From the NCBI GenBank assembly GCA_949293245.1, contig CASFCS010000025.1, positions 1-36,830 of the forward strand: DNA of 36,830 nt, read 5' to 3'. The DNA comes from an uncultured bacterium. Its GTDB lineage: Bacteria; Bacillota; Clostridia; Oscillospirales; Oscillospiraceae. How positions within the stretch are numbered: position 1 is the first letter of the stretch; each line of letters begins with the position of its first letter. This document shows, piece by piece, positions 1 through 7,850 of this stretch. A model generated the notes under the pieces. That model saw only the letters and a program-made list of their open reading frames with translations. It ran no database searches and had not been told where the DNA came from. The position numbers and the translations under genes were made by a program.

Positions 1-336
1 CATGTTGGCGGTCTCACGGACGGTCTCGCCGTGGGCGATCTGGCTCTTGCCCTCGTCCAGGTCCTGGACCTCCAGGCCCAGCAGGTTGCAGGCGGAGGCG
101 AAGGAGAAGCGGGTGCGGGTGGAGTTGTCGCGGAACAGGGAGATGCCCAGGCCGGACTCGAAGATCTTGGTGGAGATGTTGTTCTCACGCATGTAGCGCA
201 GGGCGTCGGCCACGGTGAACACGGCCTCGATCTCGTCGTCGGTCTTCTCCCAGGTCAGGAAGAAGTCGCCGTTGTACATGTCCTTGAAGTTCAGGGCGTT
301 GAGCTTGTCAATGTAGGCCTGCAGTTTGGCATCCAT
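1..336 (-). CDS. ygeW: Knotted carbamoyltransferase YgeW (N-terminal part, cut by window edge)
   Basis: The first 112 codons are present; the gene runs off the left edge exactly on a codon boundary. The ATG at 336 has an AAGGAG ribosome site 7 nt upstream. The protein starts MDAKLQAYIDKLNALNF and carries the carbamoyl-phosphate binding signature FRDNSTRTRFSF near residues 68-79, followed by DLDEGKSQIAHGETVRETAN, both typical of the aspartate/ornithine carbamoyltransferase fold and of the YgeW subgroup. YgeW-type enzymes are found beside diaminopropionate ammonia-lyase and YgeY hydrolases in anaerobic purine/urate degradation clusters; the true substrate is not firmly established. Here it is the third gene of a minus-strand series dpaL-ygeY-ygeW. 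The C-terminal ornithine/aspartate-binding half lies outside the window, so subgroup assignment rests on the N-terminus and the context. Confidence 0.85.
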   Translation of the reverse strand, partial: MDAKLQAYIDKLNALNFKDMYNGDFFLTWEKTDDEIEAVFTVADALRYMRENNISTKIFESGLGISLFRDNSTRTRFSFASACNLLGLEVQDLDEGKSQIAHGETVRETANM

Positions 337-380
337 AGTGTATTCTCCTTTTCAAATATTTAAATTGTTTGCCAGTCAGT

Positions 381-541
381 TCAGCGCTTCTTATTTGTCA
401 CGCTTCGCCTATGCGCTGCACCCGGCTTCCCTCCGTCTCGGGCTGGTCTGCGGGCTGGTCTGCGGGCCGCTCCGCGGCCCTCCGCTCACCCTCGCTCCGG
501 TCCATCCGGGCTGCGCATAACGGCTCAGCGCTTCTTACTTG
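381..541. repeat. Palindromic intergenic element flanked by 17-bp direct repeats
   Basis: Between ygeW and the M20 hydrolase gene, a 17-bp sequence (TCAGCGCTTCTTAYTTG) occurs at 381-397 and again at 525-541 with one mismatch. The right copy contains the stop codon of the hydrolase gene. Between them lie TATGCGC at 410-416 matched by GCGCATA at 513-519, a 12-bp tandem duplication GGGCTGGTCTGC at 440-451 and 452-463, and a 7-bp hairpin GGGCCGC/GCGGCCC at 464-480. There is no T-run, so this is not a simple terminator. The layout looks like a small palindromic insertion or a local duplication. Confidence 0.6.
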
Positions 542-1926
542 ATATCGTTGTCGGTGAGGGTGGCGCGGAACTGGGCCACGTCGGCGGTCTTGTTCTCCTC
601 CTTGTACAGGCCGGGCACGGCGGCGTACAGGGCGGCGCAGCTCACCAGATCCTGCTTCCAGGTGATCTCGTTGGGGGCGTGAGCCTGGCTCTCGGCGCCG
701 GGGCCGAAGCCCACGCAGGGGATGCCGTACCGGCCCTGGATGGCCACACCGTTGGTGGAGAAGGTCCACTTGTCGGTGAGGGGACGGTTGCGCAGGTGCA
801 TGGCGCCGTCGGGGCCGATGCGCTTGTCGCCGAACAGGGCGTGGTGGGCGTCCACCAGAGCCTGGACGTGGGCGGCGTTCTCCTTGTTGATCCAGGTGGG
901 GAAGTAGCACTCGGTCTCGTAGACCTCGCCGGTCCAGGAGGGACGGTCATACATGTACATGGACACCACCACGTCGTCGCCGTACTTCTTCACGGCGGGC
1001 AGATCCCGGATCTCCTGGAGGCAGGAGTCCCAGGTCTCGCCGGCGGTCATGCGGCGGTCGATGGAGATGGAGCAGGAGTCGGCCACAGCGCAGCGGCTGG
1101 GGGAGGTGTAGAAGATCTGGCTGGTGGTGCAGGTGCCGCGGCCCAGGAAGCGGGCGTCCTCATAGTGGTCGGGGTTGTACTTGGGATCCAGCATCTTCAC
1201 CAGGCCCTTGATCTCCACGGAGTCGTCGGCGGGGTTCTCGTTGAGGGCGCGGACATCCTGGAGGATGTCGGCCATCTTGTAGATGGCGTTGTCGCCCCGC
1301 TCGGGAGCGGAACCGTGGCAGGAGACGCCCTTCACGTCCACCCGGATCTCCATGCGGCCCCGGTGACCGCGGTAGATGCCGCCGTCGGTGGGCTCAGTGG
1401 AGATGACGAACTCCACCTGCTCCTTCTTGATGCCGTTGGCGGGGAAGAACTTGTTGACGATGTACTGCCAGCACATGCCGTCGCAGTCCTCTTCCTGGAC
1501 GGAGCCCACCACCATGATCTTGTAGCCCTCGGGGATGAGGCCCAGCTCTTTCATGATCTTGGTGCCGTACACGGCGGAGGCCATGCCGCCCTCCTGGTCG
1601 GAGCCGCCGCGGCCGTAGATGACCTCGTCATCCTCGTAGCCCTCGTAGGGGTCGTGCTCCCAGTTGTTGATGTTGCCGATGCCCACGGTGTCGATGTGGG
1701 AGTCGATGGCGATGATCTTGTCGCCCTGGCCCATCCAGCCGATGACGTTGCCCAGGCCGTCCACCTCGACCTTGTCATAGCCCAGCTTCTCCATCTCGGC
1801 CTTGATGCAGGCGACGACCTCCTTCTCCTCGCAGCTCTCGCTGGGGTGGGAGATCATAGCCCGCAGGAAGCGGGTCATGTCGGCCTTGTAGCCTTCGGCG
1901 GCAGCCTTGATCTTTTCAAAATCCAT
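535..1926 (-). CDS. ygeY: M20-family metallohydrolase, YgeY-like (selenium/purine-metabolism linked)
   Basis: A 463-residue M20/M28-type metallohydrolase. The zinc-site motifs are visible in order: SHIDT (His77, Asp79), [13 protein letters not shown] (Asp110), QEEDCDG (Glu145/Glu146, catalytic base and zinc ligand), STEPTD (Glu178), the dimerisation-domain lid with [13 protein letters not shown] near residue 204, and a final His in SQAHAPNE near the C-terminus. The ATG at 1926 was chosen over the one 15 nt upstream because GGAGG sits 8 nt before it; the upstream ATG overlaps the ribosome site. It lies 50 bp downstream of dpaL and upstream of ygeW in one transcription unit, which is the composition of the ygeW-ygeX-ygeY purine catabolism block. 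Family members cleave amide bonds of N-acyl or peptide-like substrates; the substrate here is unknown, probably a purine-ring breakdown intermediate (inference). Confidence 0.85.
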   Translation of the reverse strand: MDFEKIKAAAEGYKADMTRFLRAMISHPSESCEEKEVVACIKAEMEKLGYDKVEVDGLGNVIGWMGQGDKIIAIDSHIDTVGIGNINNWEHDPYEGYEDDEVIYGRGGSDQEGGMASAVYGTKIMKELGLIPEGYKIMVVGSVQEEDCDGMCWQYIVNKFFPANGIKKEQVEFVISTEPTDGGIYRGHRGRMEIRVDVKGVSCHGSAPERGDNAIYKMADILQDVRALNENPADDSVEIKGLVKMLDPKYNPDHYEDARFLGRGTCTTSQIFYTSPSRCAVADSCSISIDRRMTAGETWDSCLQEIRDLPAVKKYGDDVVVSMYMYDRPSWTGEVYETECYFPTWINKENAAHVQALVDAHHALFGDKRIGPDGAMHLRNRPLTDKWTFSTNGVAIQGRYGIPCVGFGPGAESQAHAPNEITWKQDLVSCAALYAAVPGLYKEENKTADVAQFRATLTDNDIK

Positions 1927-1976
1927 GATAGTGCCCTCCATTTATTTTAAAATATGTATTTTACGGTGTCAGGAGA

Positions 1977-3209
1977 TCAATAGTCCTTCTGGGGGCTCTC
2001 GGTGGTGGGGTACTCCCCGTCCCAGATGACCCGGCGGAACTTCATGGGGTCGGTGTTGCCCTCGGTGGAGAACATGAGCACCTGGCTGAAGCGGTTGAGC
2101 TCCAGGGCCTCACGCAGCTCCTTGTAGGTGTCGTCGCACATGATGGCGTCCAGGCAGCCCATGCCCACGGCGCCGGACTCGCCGGAGATGACGGTGGGGT
2201 CGCCCTTCACGGGCACGCCCAGCATCCGCATGCCCTTGGCGGACACCCAGTCGGGGCAGGAGACAAAGGCGGAAACGTGGTTGCGCAGGATGTCCCAGGA
2301 GATGGTGTTGGGCTCGCCGCAGGCAAGACCGGCCATAATGGTCTGGAGGTCGCCGGTGACGATGCGGGGGGAGCCGTCGCCGGCCAGAGCGCCCTGATAC
2401 AGGCAGTCGGCGGCACGGGCCTCCATCACCACGAACTTGGGGGGATCATTGGGGAAGAGGTTGGTGAAGTAGCCCACCACGGCGCCGGCCAGAGAGCCCA
2501 CGCCGGCCTGGACGAACACATGGGTGGGCCGGTTCACGCCCACCTGGCGCAGCTGGTCGGCGGCCTCGTTGGCCATGGTGCCGTAGCCCTGCATGATCCA
2601 GGAGGGGATCTCCTCGTAGCCGTCCCAGGCGGTGTCCTGGACGATGACGCCGTTCTTGGTCTGGTCGGCCTCGGCGGCGGCCATGCGGACGCACTCGTCG
2701 TAGTTGACCTCCTCGATGGTGACCTTGGCGCCCTCCTTGGCGATGTTGTCAAAGCGGGACTTGGAGCTGCCCTTGGGCATGTGGACCACAGCCTTCTGGC
2801 CCAGCTTGTTGGCCGCCCAGGCCACGCCCCGGCCATGGTTGCCGTCGGTGGCGGTGAAGAAGGTGGCCTGGCCGAACTCCTCCTTGAGCTTCTCGCTGGT
2901 GAGGTAGTCGTAGGTCATCTCGCTGACGTCCTTGTCCATCTGCTGGGCGATGTACCGGGCCATGGCGAAGGAGCCGCCCAGTACCTTAAACGCATTCAGA
3001 CCGAAGCGGTAGGACTCGTCCTTGACGAACACCCCGCCCAGCCCCAGATACTTGGCCATGCCGTCCAGCTTGGCCAGGGGGGTCACGGAGTACTGAGGGA
3101 AGCTGCTGTGGAAAAAGCGGGCCTTGGCCACGTTGCCCAGGGACATAACATCAAGCTGCTTGTCCTCGCTCTTGGGCATCTGATTGAGGACCCATTTGAT
3201 CTCCTGCAT
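1977..3209 (-). CDS. dpaL: 2,3-diaminopropionate ammonia-lyase (YgeX/DpaL)
   Basis: A 410-residue PLP fold-type II enzyme. The Schiff-base lysine is K75 in the motif GLNAFKVLGGSFA; the phosphate/cofactor loops TATDGNHGRGVAWAA, VFVQAGVGSLAGAVVGY and SGESGAVGMG are all present. The length equals the usual ~400 residues of DpaL. The ATG at 3209 has GGAGGAG 6 nt upstream; an in-frame ATG 18 nt earlier lies before that ribosome site and is less likely. The enzyme converts 2,3-diaminopropionate to pyruvate and ammonia. In gut anaerobes that degrade urate this gene belongs to the inducible purine-breakdown cluster, so here it probably supplies pyruvate and nitrogen from purines. It is the first gene of the operon, directly behind a good sigma-A promoter. 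Confidence 0.92.
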   Translation of the reverse strand: MQEIKWVLNQMPKSEDKQLDVMSLGNVAKARFFHSSFPQYSVTPLAKLDGMAKYLGLGGVFVKDESYRFGLNAFKVLGGSFAMARYIAQQMDKDVSEMTYDYLTSEKLKEEFGQATFFTATDGNHGRGVAWAANKLGQKAVVHMPKGSSKSRFDNIAKEGAKVTIEEVNYDECVRMAAAEADQTKNGVIVQDTAWDGYEEIPSWIMQGYGTMANEAADQLRQVGVNRPTHVFVQAGVGSLAGAVVGYFTNLFPNDPPKFVVMEARAADCLYQGALAGDGSPRIVTGDLQTIMAGLACGEPNTISWDILRNHVSAFVSCPDWVSAKGMRMLGVPVKGDPTVISGESGAVGMGCLDAIMCDDTYKELREALELNRFSQVLMFSTEGNTDPMKFRRVIWDGEYPTTESPQKDY

Positions 3210-3268
3210 CAATATCTCCTCCAACAAATCCGGCGCTTTCGCGCGTGCATCTTTTGGCTTCTGACCTC

Positions 3269-3296
3269 ATCATAGCATACCTTTTTTTGAAGTCAA
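3269..3296 (-). promoter_or_regulatory. Sigma-A promoter of the dpaL-ygeY-ygeW operon
   Basis: On the minus strand, TTGACT (3291-3296), a 16-bp spacer and TATGAT (3269-3274). It lies about 60 bp upstream of the dpaL start codon and points leftwards. Confidence 0.75.
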
Positions 3297-3304
3297 TAGG
3301 TTTC

Positions 3305-3362
3305 CTAAAAAATTTTTGCTTTCGCTAAAAAATTTTTAGAGGTTTGTGCATTTTGACTGCAC
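3305..3362. promoter_or_regulatory. Candidate operator: 20-bp-spaced A/T repeats and an inverted repeat
   Basis: In the divergent dpaL/xdh intergenic region, CTAAAAAATTTTT occurs at 3305-3317 and 3325-3337, exactly 20 bp (two helical turns) apart, just upstream of the dpaL -35 box. Next to it, GTGCA-N7-TGCAC forms an inverted repeat at 3346-3362. Both could be regulator binding sites for a shared purine-responsive control. No regulator gene is visible in the window. Confidence 0.4.
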
Positions 3363-3393
3363 GCATTTAGTTGCTTTCCTTATTTTTTAGTGT

Positions 3394-3552
3394 TAAGCTA
3401 TAACCACAATCCCAATATTGCGCCTGTTTTGCTTGCTTGTGCAGGCGCAGCCGCCCTGGACGGCATGGGAAAATTTCTCCCTTTTTTCCCATGGGCTGTC
3501 CCCCCCTCATCCCCCCTGGAAAGGGGCTATCATAAGGAGGAAGTGTTTTCTG
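3394..3552 (+). promoter_or_regulatory. xdh upstream region: possible -10 box and structured leader
   Basis: A -10-like TATAAC sits at 3399-3404 but no convincing -35 box precedes it, so the promoter is uncertain and may need an activator. The following ~150 nt before xdh can form GCGCCTG/CAGGCGC (3420-3426 with 3442-3448) and CATGGGAAAA/TTTTCCCATG (3464-3473 with 3484-3493). The AAGGAGG ribosome site is at 3534-3540. The leader may be regulatory; I do not recognise a known riboswitch core in it. Confidence 0.35.
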
Positions 3553-6126
3553 ATGTATACTCTGACGATCAACGGCAAGTCCTGCACAGTGGAGCATGAT
3601 ATCACCCTGATGGACCTGCTGCGGAGCATGGGCCTGACCTCTGTGAAGGACGGCTGCAGCCAGGGCGCCTGCGGCGCCTGCACCGTGCTGGTGGACGGCA
3701 AGCCCCTCAAGGCCTGCGTGCAGAAGGTGTCCAAGTTTGAGGGGAAGGAGATCCTCACGGTGGAGGGCCTCAGCCCCCGGGAGAAGGAGGTCTTTGTCTA
3801 CGCCTTCGGCGAGGCGGGGGCCGTCCAGTGCGGCTTCTGCATCCCGGGCATGGTGATGTGCGGCAAGGCCCTCATCGACCAGAACCCCGACCCCACCCGG
3901 GACGAAATCGCCTTCGCCATCCGCAACAACATCTGCCGGTGCACCGGCTATAAAAAGATCATTGACGCCATCGAGCTGGCGGCCAAGCTCATCCGGGAGG
4001 ACCGGAAGGACCTGCGGCCTCCCACGGTCACCGGCGTGGGCCAGCGGGCCCACCGGGTGGACGTGCCGGAGAAGGTGCTGGGCTCCGGCCACTACGCCGA
4101 CGACATCCAGATCGACGGCATGCTGGTGGGCTCCGCCCTCCGGGCCGCCCATCCCCGGGCCCGGGTGCTGTCCATCGACACCACCGCCGCCAAGGCGGTG
4201 CCCGGCGTCCACGCGGTCCTCACCGCCGACGACATCCCCGGTTCCTTTAAGGTAGGCCACCTCAAGCAGGACTGGGATGCCCTGGTCCCCGTGGGTCATC
4301 TGGTCCACTACCTGGGGGACGCGGTGGCCCTGGTGGCCGCCGAGACCTGGGAGCAGGTCCAGCAGGCCAAGGCCCTCATCAAGGTGGAGTACGAGGTCCT
4401 GCCCCCCATCTTTGACGCCAATGCCGCCCTGGCCCCCGACGCTCCCCTGGTCCACGAGAGCAGCCAGAACAACATCCTGGCCCACGAGCACCTGGTGCGG
4501 GGCAACGCCGACGAGGTCCTGGCCAAGTCCGCCCACGTGGTCACCCGGAAGTACTACACGCCCCCCACGGAGCACGCCTTCCTGGAGCCCGAGTGCGCCG
4601 TGGCCATGGTGGACGACGAAAACCAGGAGGCCCTCATCTACTCCAGCGACCAGGGCACCTACGACACCCAGCACGAGTGCTCCATCATGATGGGCTGGGC
4701 CCCGGAGAAGATCCACGTGATCAACGCCCTGGTGGGCGGCGGCTTCGGCGGCAAGGAGGACGTAAGCGTCCAGCACCACGCCCTGCTGCTGGCCTACCAC
4801 ACCCACCGGCCGGTGAAGGTGAAGCTCACCCGGGACGAGAGCATTCTCATCCACCCCAAGCGCCACGCCGCCTGGATGGAGTTCACCACCGGCTGTGACG
4901 AGAACGGCTACCTCACCGCCATGAAGGCCGTGGTGGTCACCGACACCGGGGCCTACGCCTCCCTGGGCGGCCCGGTGCTCCAGCGGCTGTGCACCCACGC
5001 CGCAGGCCCCTACAACTACCAGGTCATCGACATCGACGGCACCGCCGTCTACACCAACAATCCCCCCGCCGGCGCCTTCCGCGGCTTCGGCGTAACCCAG
5101 AGCTGCTTCGCCACCGAGTGCAACCTGAACCTGCTGGCGGAGATGGTGGGCATCTCCCCCTGGGAGATCCGCTACCGCAACGCCATCCGCCCCGGCCAGG
5201 TGCTGCCCAACGGCCAGATCGCCTTCCCGGGCACCGCCCTGGCGGAGACCCTGGAGGCGGTGAAGGAGGTCTATGAGAGCCATCCCCGGGCGGGCATCGC
5301 CTGCGCCATGAAGAACACCGGCGTGGGCGTGGGCCTCCCCGACTGGGGCCGCTGCCGCATCACCGTGGAGGACGGCAAGATCTGGCTGCGGGCGGGCGCC
5401 TCCTGCATCGGCCAGGGCCTGGGCACCGTTCTGACCCAGATCGCCTGCCAGACCCTGGGAGTCACCGACGACGTGGTGTGCTATCCCCCGGCGGAGACCA
5501 ACCTGGCCCCCGACGCGGGCACCACCTCCGGCTCCCGCCAGACCATGCTCACCGGCGAGGCCTGCCGCCGGGCCTGCGTGCAGCTCAAGGCGGAGCTGGA
5601 CGCGGGCAAGACCCTTGCCGACCTGAACGGCCAGGAGTTTTTGGGCGAGTACCTGGGGGCCACGGACAAGATGGGCTCGGACAAGCCCAACCCCGTCTCC
5701 CACGTGGCCTACGGCTACGCCACCCAGGTGGTGTGCCTCAACGAGGACGGCACCATTGAAAAGGTAGTGGCCGCCCACGACGTGGGCACCGCCATCAACC
5801 CCCTGAGCGTGGAGGGGCAGATCGAGGGCGGCGTGGTCATGAGCCTGGGCTACGCCCTCACCGAGGACTTCCCCATGAAGGACGGCAAGCCCACCGCCAA
5901 GTTCGGCACCCTGGGCCTCTTCCGGGCCAACAAGACCCCCCCTGTGGAGGCCATCCTGGTGGAGAAGAACGCCGCCTCCGACCTGGCCTACGGCGCAGTG
6001 GGCATCGGCGAGATCACCTCCATCCCCACCGCCCCGGCGGTGCAGGGGGCCTACTACAAGCTGGACGGCCAGTTCCGCACCGTTCTCCCCCTGGAGAACA
6101 CCCCCTACAGCCGCAAGAAAAAATAA
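3553..6126 (+). CDS. xdh: Xanthine dehydrogenase, fused [2Fe-2S] and molybdopterin subunits (selenium-dependent type)
   Basis: An 857-residue molybdenum hydroxylase. Residues 1-80 form a plant-type ferredoxin domain with C35, C40, C43, C55; residues 85-140 hold the second [2Fe-2S] domain with C93, C96, C128, C130 (QCGFC, CRC). From about residue 155 comes the a/b hammerhead (VLGSGHYADDI), then molybdopterin-binding motifs VGGGFGGKEDV and GAFRGFG, QGLG and the late GIGE bearing the expected catalytic Glu. There is no FAD domain, so electrons must leave through a separate partner. Size and fusion match the clostridial selenium-dependent xanthine dehydrogenase family. The ATG at 3553 gives the canonical N-terminus MYTLTINGK; its AAGGAGG is 12 nt upstream, somewhat far. 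It probably oxidises hypoxanthine/xanthine or works in reverse on urate, next to the divergent dpaL cluster. Exact substrate is inferred. Confidence 0.88.
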   Translation: MYTLTINGKSCTVEHDITLMDLLRSMGLTSVKDGCSQGACGACTVLVDGKPLKACVQKVSKFEGKEILTVEGLSPREKEVFVYAFGEAGAVQCGFCIPGMVMCGKALIDQNPDPTRDEIAFAIRNNICRCTGYKKIIDAIELAAKLIREDRKDLRPPTVTGVGQRAHRVDVPEKVLGSGHYADDIQIDGMLVGSALRAAHPRARVLSIDTTAAKAVPGVHAVLTADDIPGSFKVGHLKQDWDALVPVGHLVHYLGDAVALVAAETWEQVQQAKALIKVEYEVLPPIFDANAALAPDAPLVHESSQNNILAHEHLVRGNADEVLAKSAHVVTRKYYTPPTEHAFLEPECAVAMVDDENQEALIYSSDQGTYDTQHECSIMMGWAPEKIHVINALVGGGFGGKEDVSVQHHALLLAYHTHRPVKVKLTRDESILIHPKRHAAWMEFTTGCDENGYLTAMKAVVVTDTGAYASLGGPVLQRLCTHAAGPYNYQVIDIDGTAVYTNNPPAGAFRGFGVTQSCFATECNLNLLAEMVGISPWEIRYRNAIRPGQVLPNGQIAFPGTALAETLEAVKEVYESHPRAGIACAMKNTGVGVGLPDWGRCRITVEDGKIWLRAGASCIGQGLGTVLTQIACQTLGVTDDVVCYPPAETNLAPDAGTTSGSRQTMLTGEACRRACVQLKAELDAGKTLADLNGQEFLGEYLGATDKMGSDKPNPVSHVAYGYATQVVCLNEDGTIEKVVAAHDVGTAINPLSVEGQIEGGVVMSLGYALTEDFPMKDGKPTAKFGTLGLFRANKTPPVEAILVEKNAASDLAYGAVGIGEITSIPTAPAVQGAYYKLDGQFRTVLPLENTPYSRKKK

Positions 6127-6166
6127 CCCCTCCCCATCCCTTCTTTCTTCCCATCCCTTCTTCTCA

Positions 6167-6206
6167 CGGCCCGGGCGGAGAAACCGCCCGGGCCGCCCCA
6201 TTTTTT
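6167..6206 (+). terminator. Intrinsic terminator after xdh
   Basis: A 12-bp GC stem (6167-6178 with 6184-6195) with loop AGAAA, followed by CCCCA and six T at 6201-6206, 40 bp downstream of the xdh stop codon. Confidence 0.85.
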
Positions 6207-6253
6207 GCCCCTTTGGGGGGTTCTTTTCGTGGAACCTGACAGCAGGTTTCTCC

Positions 6254-6313
6254 TTGCCTTTCCAGGGGGCGGGGGGTATAATGTTCTCTGCCAATGGGCC
6301 CCAGAGGCCCATT
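6254..6313 (+). promoter_or_regulatory. murC promoter and leader hairpin
   Basis: TTGCCT (6254-6259), 17-bp spacer and a perfect TATAAT (6277-6282). The transcribed leader of about 70 nt begins with an 8-bp hairpin AATGGGCC/GGCCCATT (6293-6300 with 6306-6313). Confidence 0.75.
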
Positions 6314-6358
6314 CCCGGCGCGAGCCGGTATTTTGTTTGACAATACGGGAGGCCCACT

Positions 6359-7735
6359 ATGGCTGACAACGCGATCCACGACTACATCCGCCCCGGCCGC
6401 CGGGCCCATCTGGTGGGCATCGGGGGCGTGTCCATGTCCCCCCTGGCGGAGGTGCTCCAGGGGGGCGGTATGACCATCACCGGCTCCGACGCCCGGGAGA
6501 GCGACACCGTGGCCCGTCTGCGGAGCCTGGGCATCCCGGTGACCATCGGCCACCTCCCCCAGAGCGTCCAGGGGGCGGACTGCGTCATCCGCACCGCCGC
6601 CGTCCACGACGGCAACCCGGAGATCGCCGCCGCCCGGGCGGCGGGCATCCCGGTGTTTGAGCGGGCCCAGGCCTGGGGGGCCATTATGCGCTCCTACCGC
6701 AACGCCCTGTGCGTCTCGGGCACCCACGGCAAGACCACCACCACCTCCATGTGCACCCACATCTTCATGGCCGCCCAGACGGACCCCACGGTGATGATCG
6801 GCGGCACCCTCCCCCTGCTGGGGGCGGGCCACCGGGTGGGCAAGGGGGACACCATTATTCTGGAGTCCTGCGAGTACTGCAACTCCTTCCTCTCCTTCTT
6901 CCCCACGGTGGCGGTGGTGCTCAACATCGAGGCGGACCACCTGGACTTTTTCCGGGACCTGGAGGACGTGGAGCGCTCCTTCCGCTCTTTTGCCCAGCTG
7001 GTGCCCCAGGACGGCATGGTGGTGGCCAACGCCGACGATGAAAACACCATGACCACCCTGGCGGGGCTGGACCGGCCCATGCTCACCTTCGGGCTGGAGC
7101 AGGGGGATGTGCACAGCGCCCGCCTCACCTGGACCAACGGCCTGCCCTCCTTCGACGTGGTGTATCAGGGGCAGGTGTATGCCCATGTGGAGCTGGAGGT
7201 GCCCGGCATTCACAACGTGAAAAACGCCCTGGCGGCCGCCGCCGCCGCCATCGCCCTCCATGTGCCCGGGGAGGCCGTGTCCCAGGGGCTGGCCGCCTTC
7301 CACGGGGCGGGCCGCCGGTTCGAGCGGCAGGGCTCTTACCACGGGGCGGAGCTCTACGACGACTACGCCCACCACCCCGGGGAGCTGAAGGCCCTCTTTG
7401 ACGCTGTGTCCCAGATGGGGTACCAGCGGGTGATCTGCGCCTTCCAGCCCCACACCTACACCCGCACCAAGGCCCTTTTCGACGACTTTGTGGAGGTGCT
7501 GCAAAAGCCCGACATCACCATCCTGGGGGAGATCTACGCCGCCCGGGAGCAGAACACCATCGGCATCTCCTCGGCGGACCTGGCCGGGCGGATTCCCGGC
7601 GCGGAGTTCTACCCCACCCTGGCGGGGGTGGAGGCCCGGCTGCGGCAGCTGGCCCGGCCGGGGGACCTGATCCTCACCGTGGGGGCTGGAGATATCTACA
7701 CCGTGGGGGCCGCCCTGGCCGCCGCGGGAGAATAA
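6359..7735 (+). CDS. murC: UDP-N-acetylmuramate--L-alanine ligase MurC
   Basis: A 458-residue Mur ligase that adds L-alanine to UDP-MurNAc using ATP, a cytoplasmic step of peptidoglycan synthesis. Motifs in order: N-terminal UDP-binding Rossmann loop HLVGIGGVSMSPLA (residues 18-30), the ATP loop GTHGKTTTTS (121-130), the metal/substrate segment ESCEYCNSFL (169-178) and NIEADHLDFF (189-198), then the C-terminal DDYAHHPGELKA and FQPHTYTRT signatures that distinguish MurC. The ATG at 6359 has GGGAGG about 6 nt upstream. It stands alone with its own promoter and terminator, not in a dcw cluster. Length is normal. Confidence 0.95.
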   Translation: MADNAIHDYIRPGRRAHLVGIGGVSMSPLAEVLQGGGMTITGSDARESDTVARLRSLGIPVTIGHLPQSVQGADCVIRTAAVHDGNPEIAAARAAGIPVFERAQAWGAIMRSYRNALCVSGTHGKTTTTSMCTHIFMAAQTDPTVMIGGTLPLLGAGHRVGKGDTIILESCEYCNSFLSFFPTVAVVLNIEADHLDFFRDLEDVERSFRSFAQLVPQDGMVVANADDENTMTTLAGLDRPMLTFGLEQGDVHSARLTWTNGLPSFDVVYQGQVYAHVELEVPGIHNVKNALAAAAAAIALHVPGEAVSQGLAAFHGAGRRFERQGSYHGAELYDDYAHHPGELKALFDAVSQMGYQRVICAFQPHTYTRTKALFDDFVEVLQKPDITILGEIYAAREQNTIGISSADLAGRIPGAEFYPTLAGVEARLRQLARPGDLILTVGAGDIYTVGAALAAAGE

Positions 7736-7751
7736 GCCCTATAACGTCAGA

Positions 7752-7786
7752 CGCGCCGGAGCAAGGATTGCTCCGGCGCGCTTTTT
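7752..7786 (+). terminator. Intrinsic terminator after murC
   Basis: A 13-bp perfect stem (7752-7764 with 7768-7780), loop GGA, followed by C and five T (7782-7786), 17 bp after the murC stop. Confidence 0.92.
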
Positions 7787-7806
7787 ATCCCGTGTGTCAA
7801 AACCCC

Positions 7807-7850
7807 AAAAAAATTTCAGCCCCCCATGTATCCAACGTACATGGGGGGCT
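7807..7850 (-). terminator. Intrinsic terminator of the putative large ncRNA
   Basis: Minus-strand 13-bp stem AGCCCCCCATGTA/TACATGGGGGGCT (7838-7850 with 7818-7830), 7-nt loop, then GAAA and T-run ending at 7807 (seven T). On the plus strand no T-run follows, so the direction is clear. Confidence 0.88.

Noticed and set aside
3394-3552. Purine or molybdenum-cofactor riboswitch before xdh
   Set aside because: The location is tempting, but the conserved purine-aptamer core and the known Moco motif are not seen.
3367-6369. A 1000-residue open frame antisense to xdh
   Set aside because: High GC leaves long stop-free shadow frames. The translation is Gly/Val/His-rich low complexity, without ribosome site, and the xdh frame is unmistakable.
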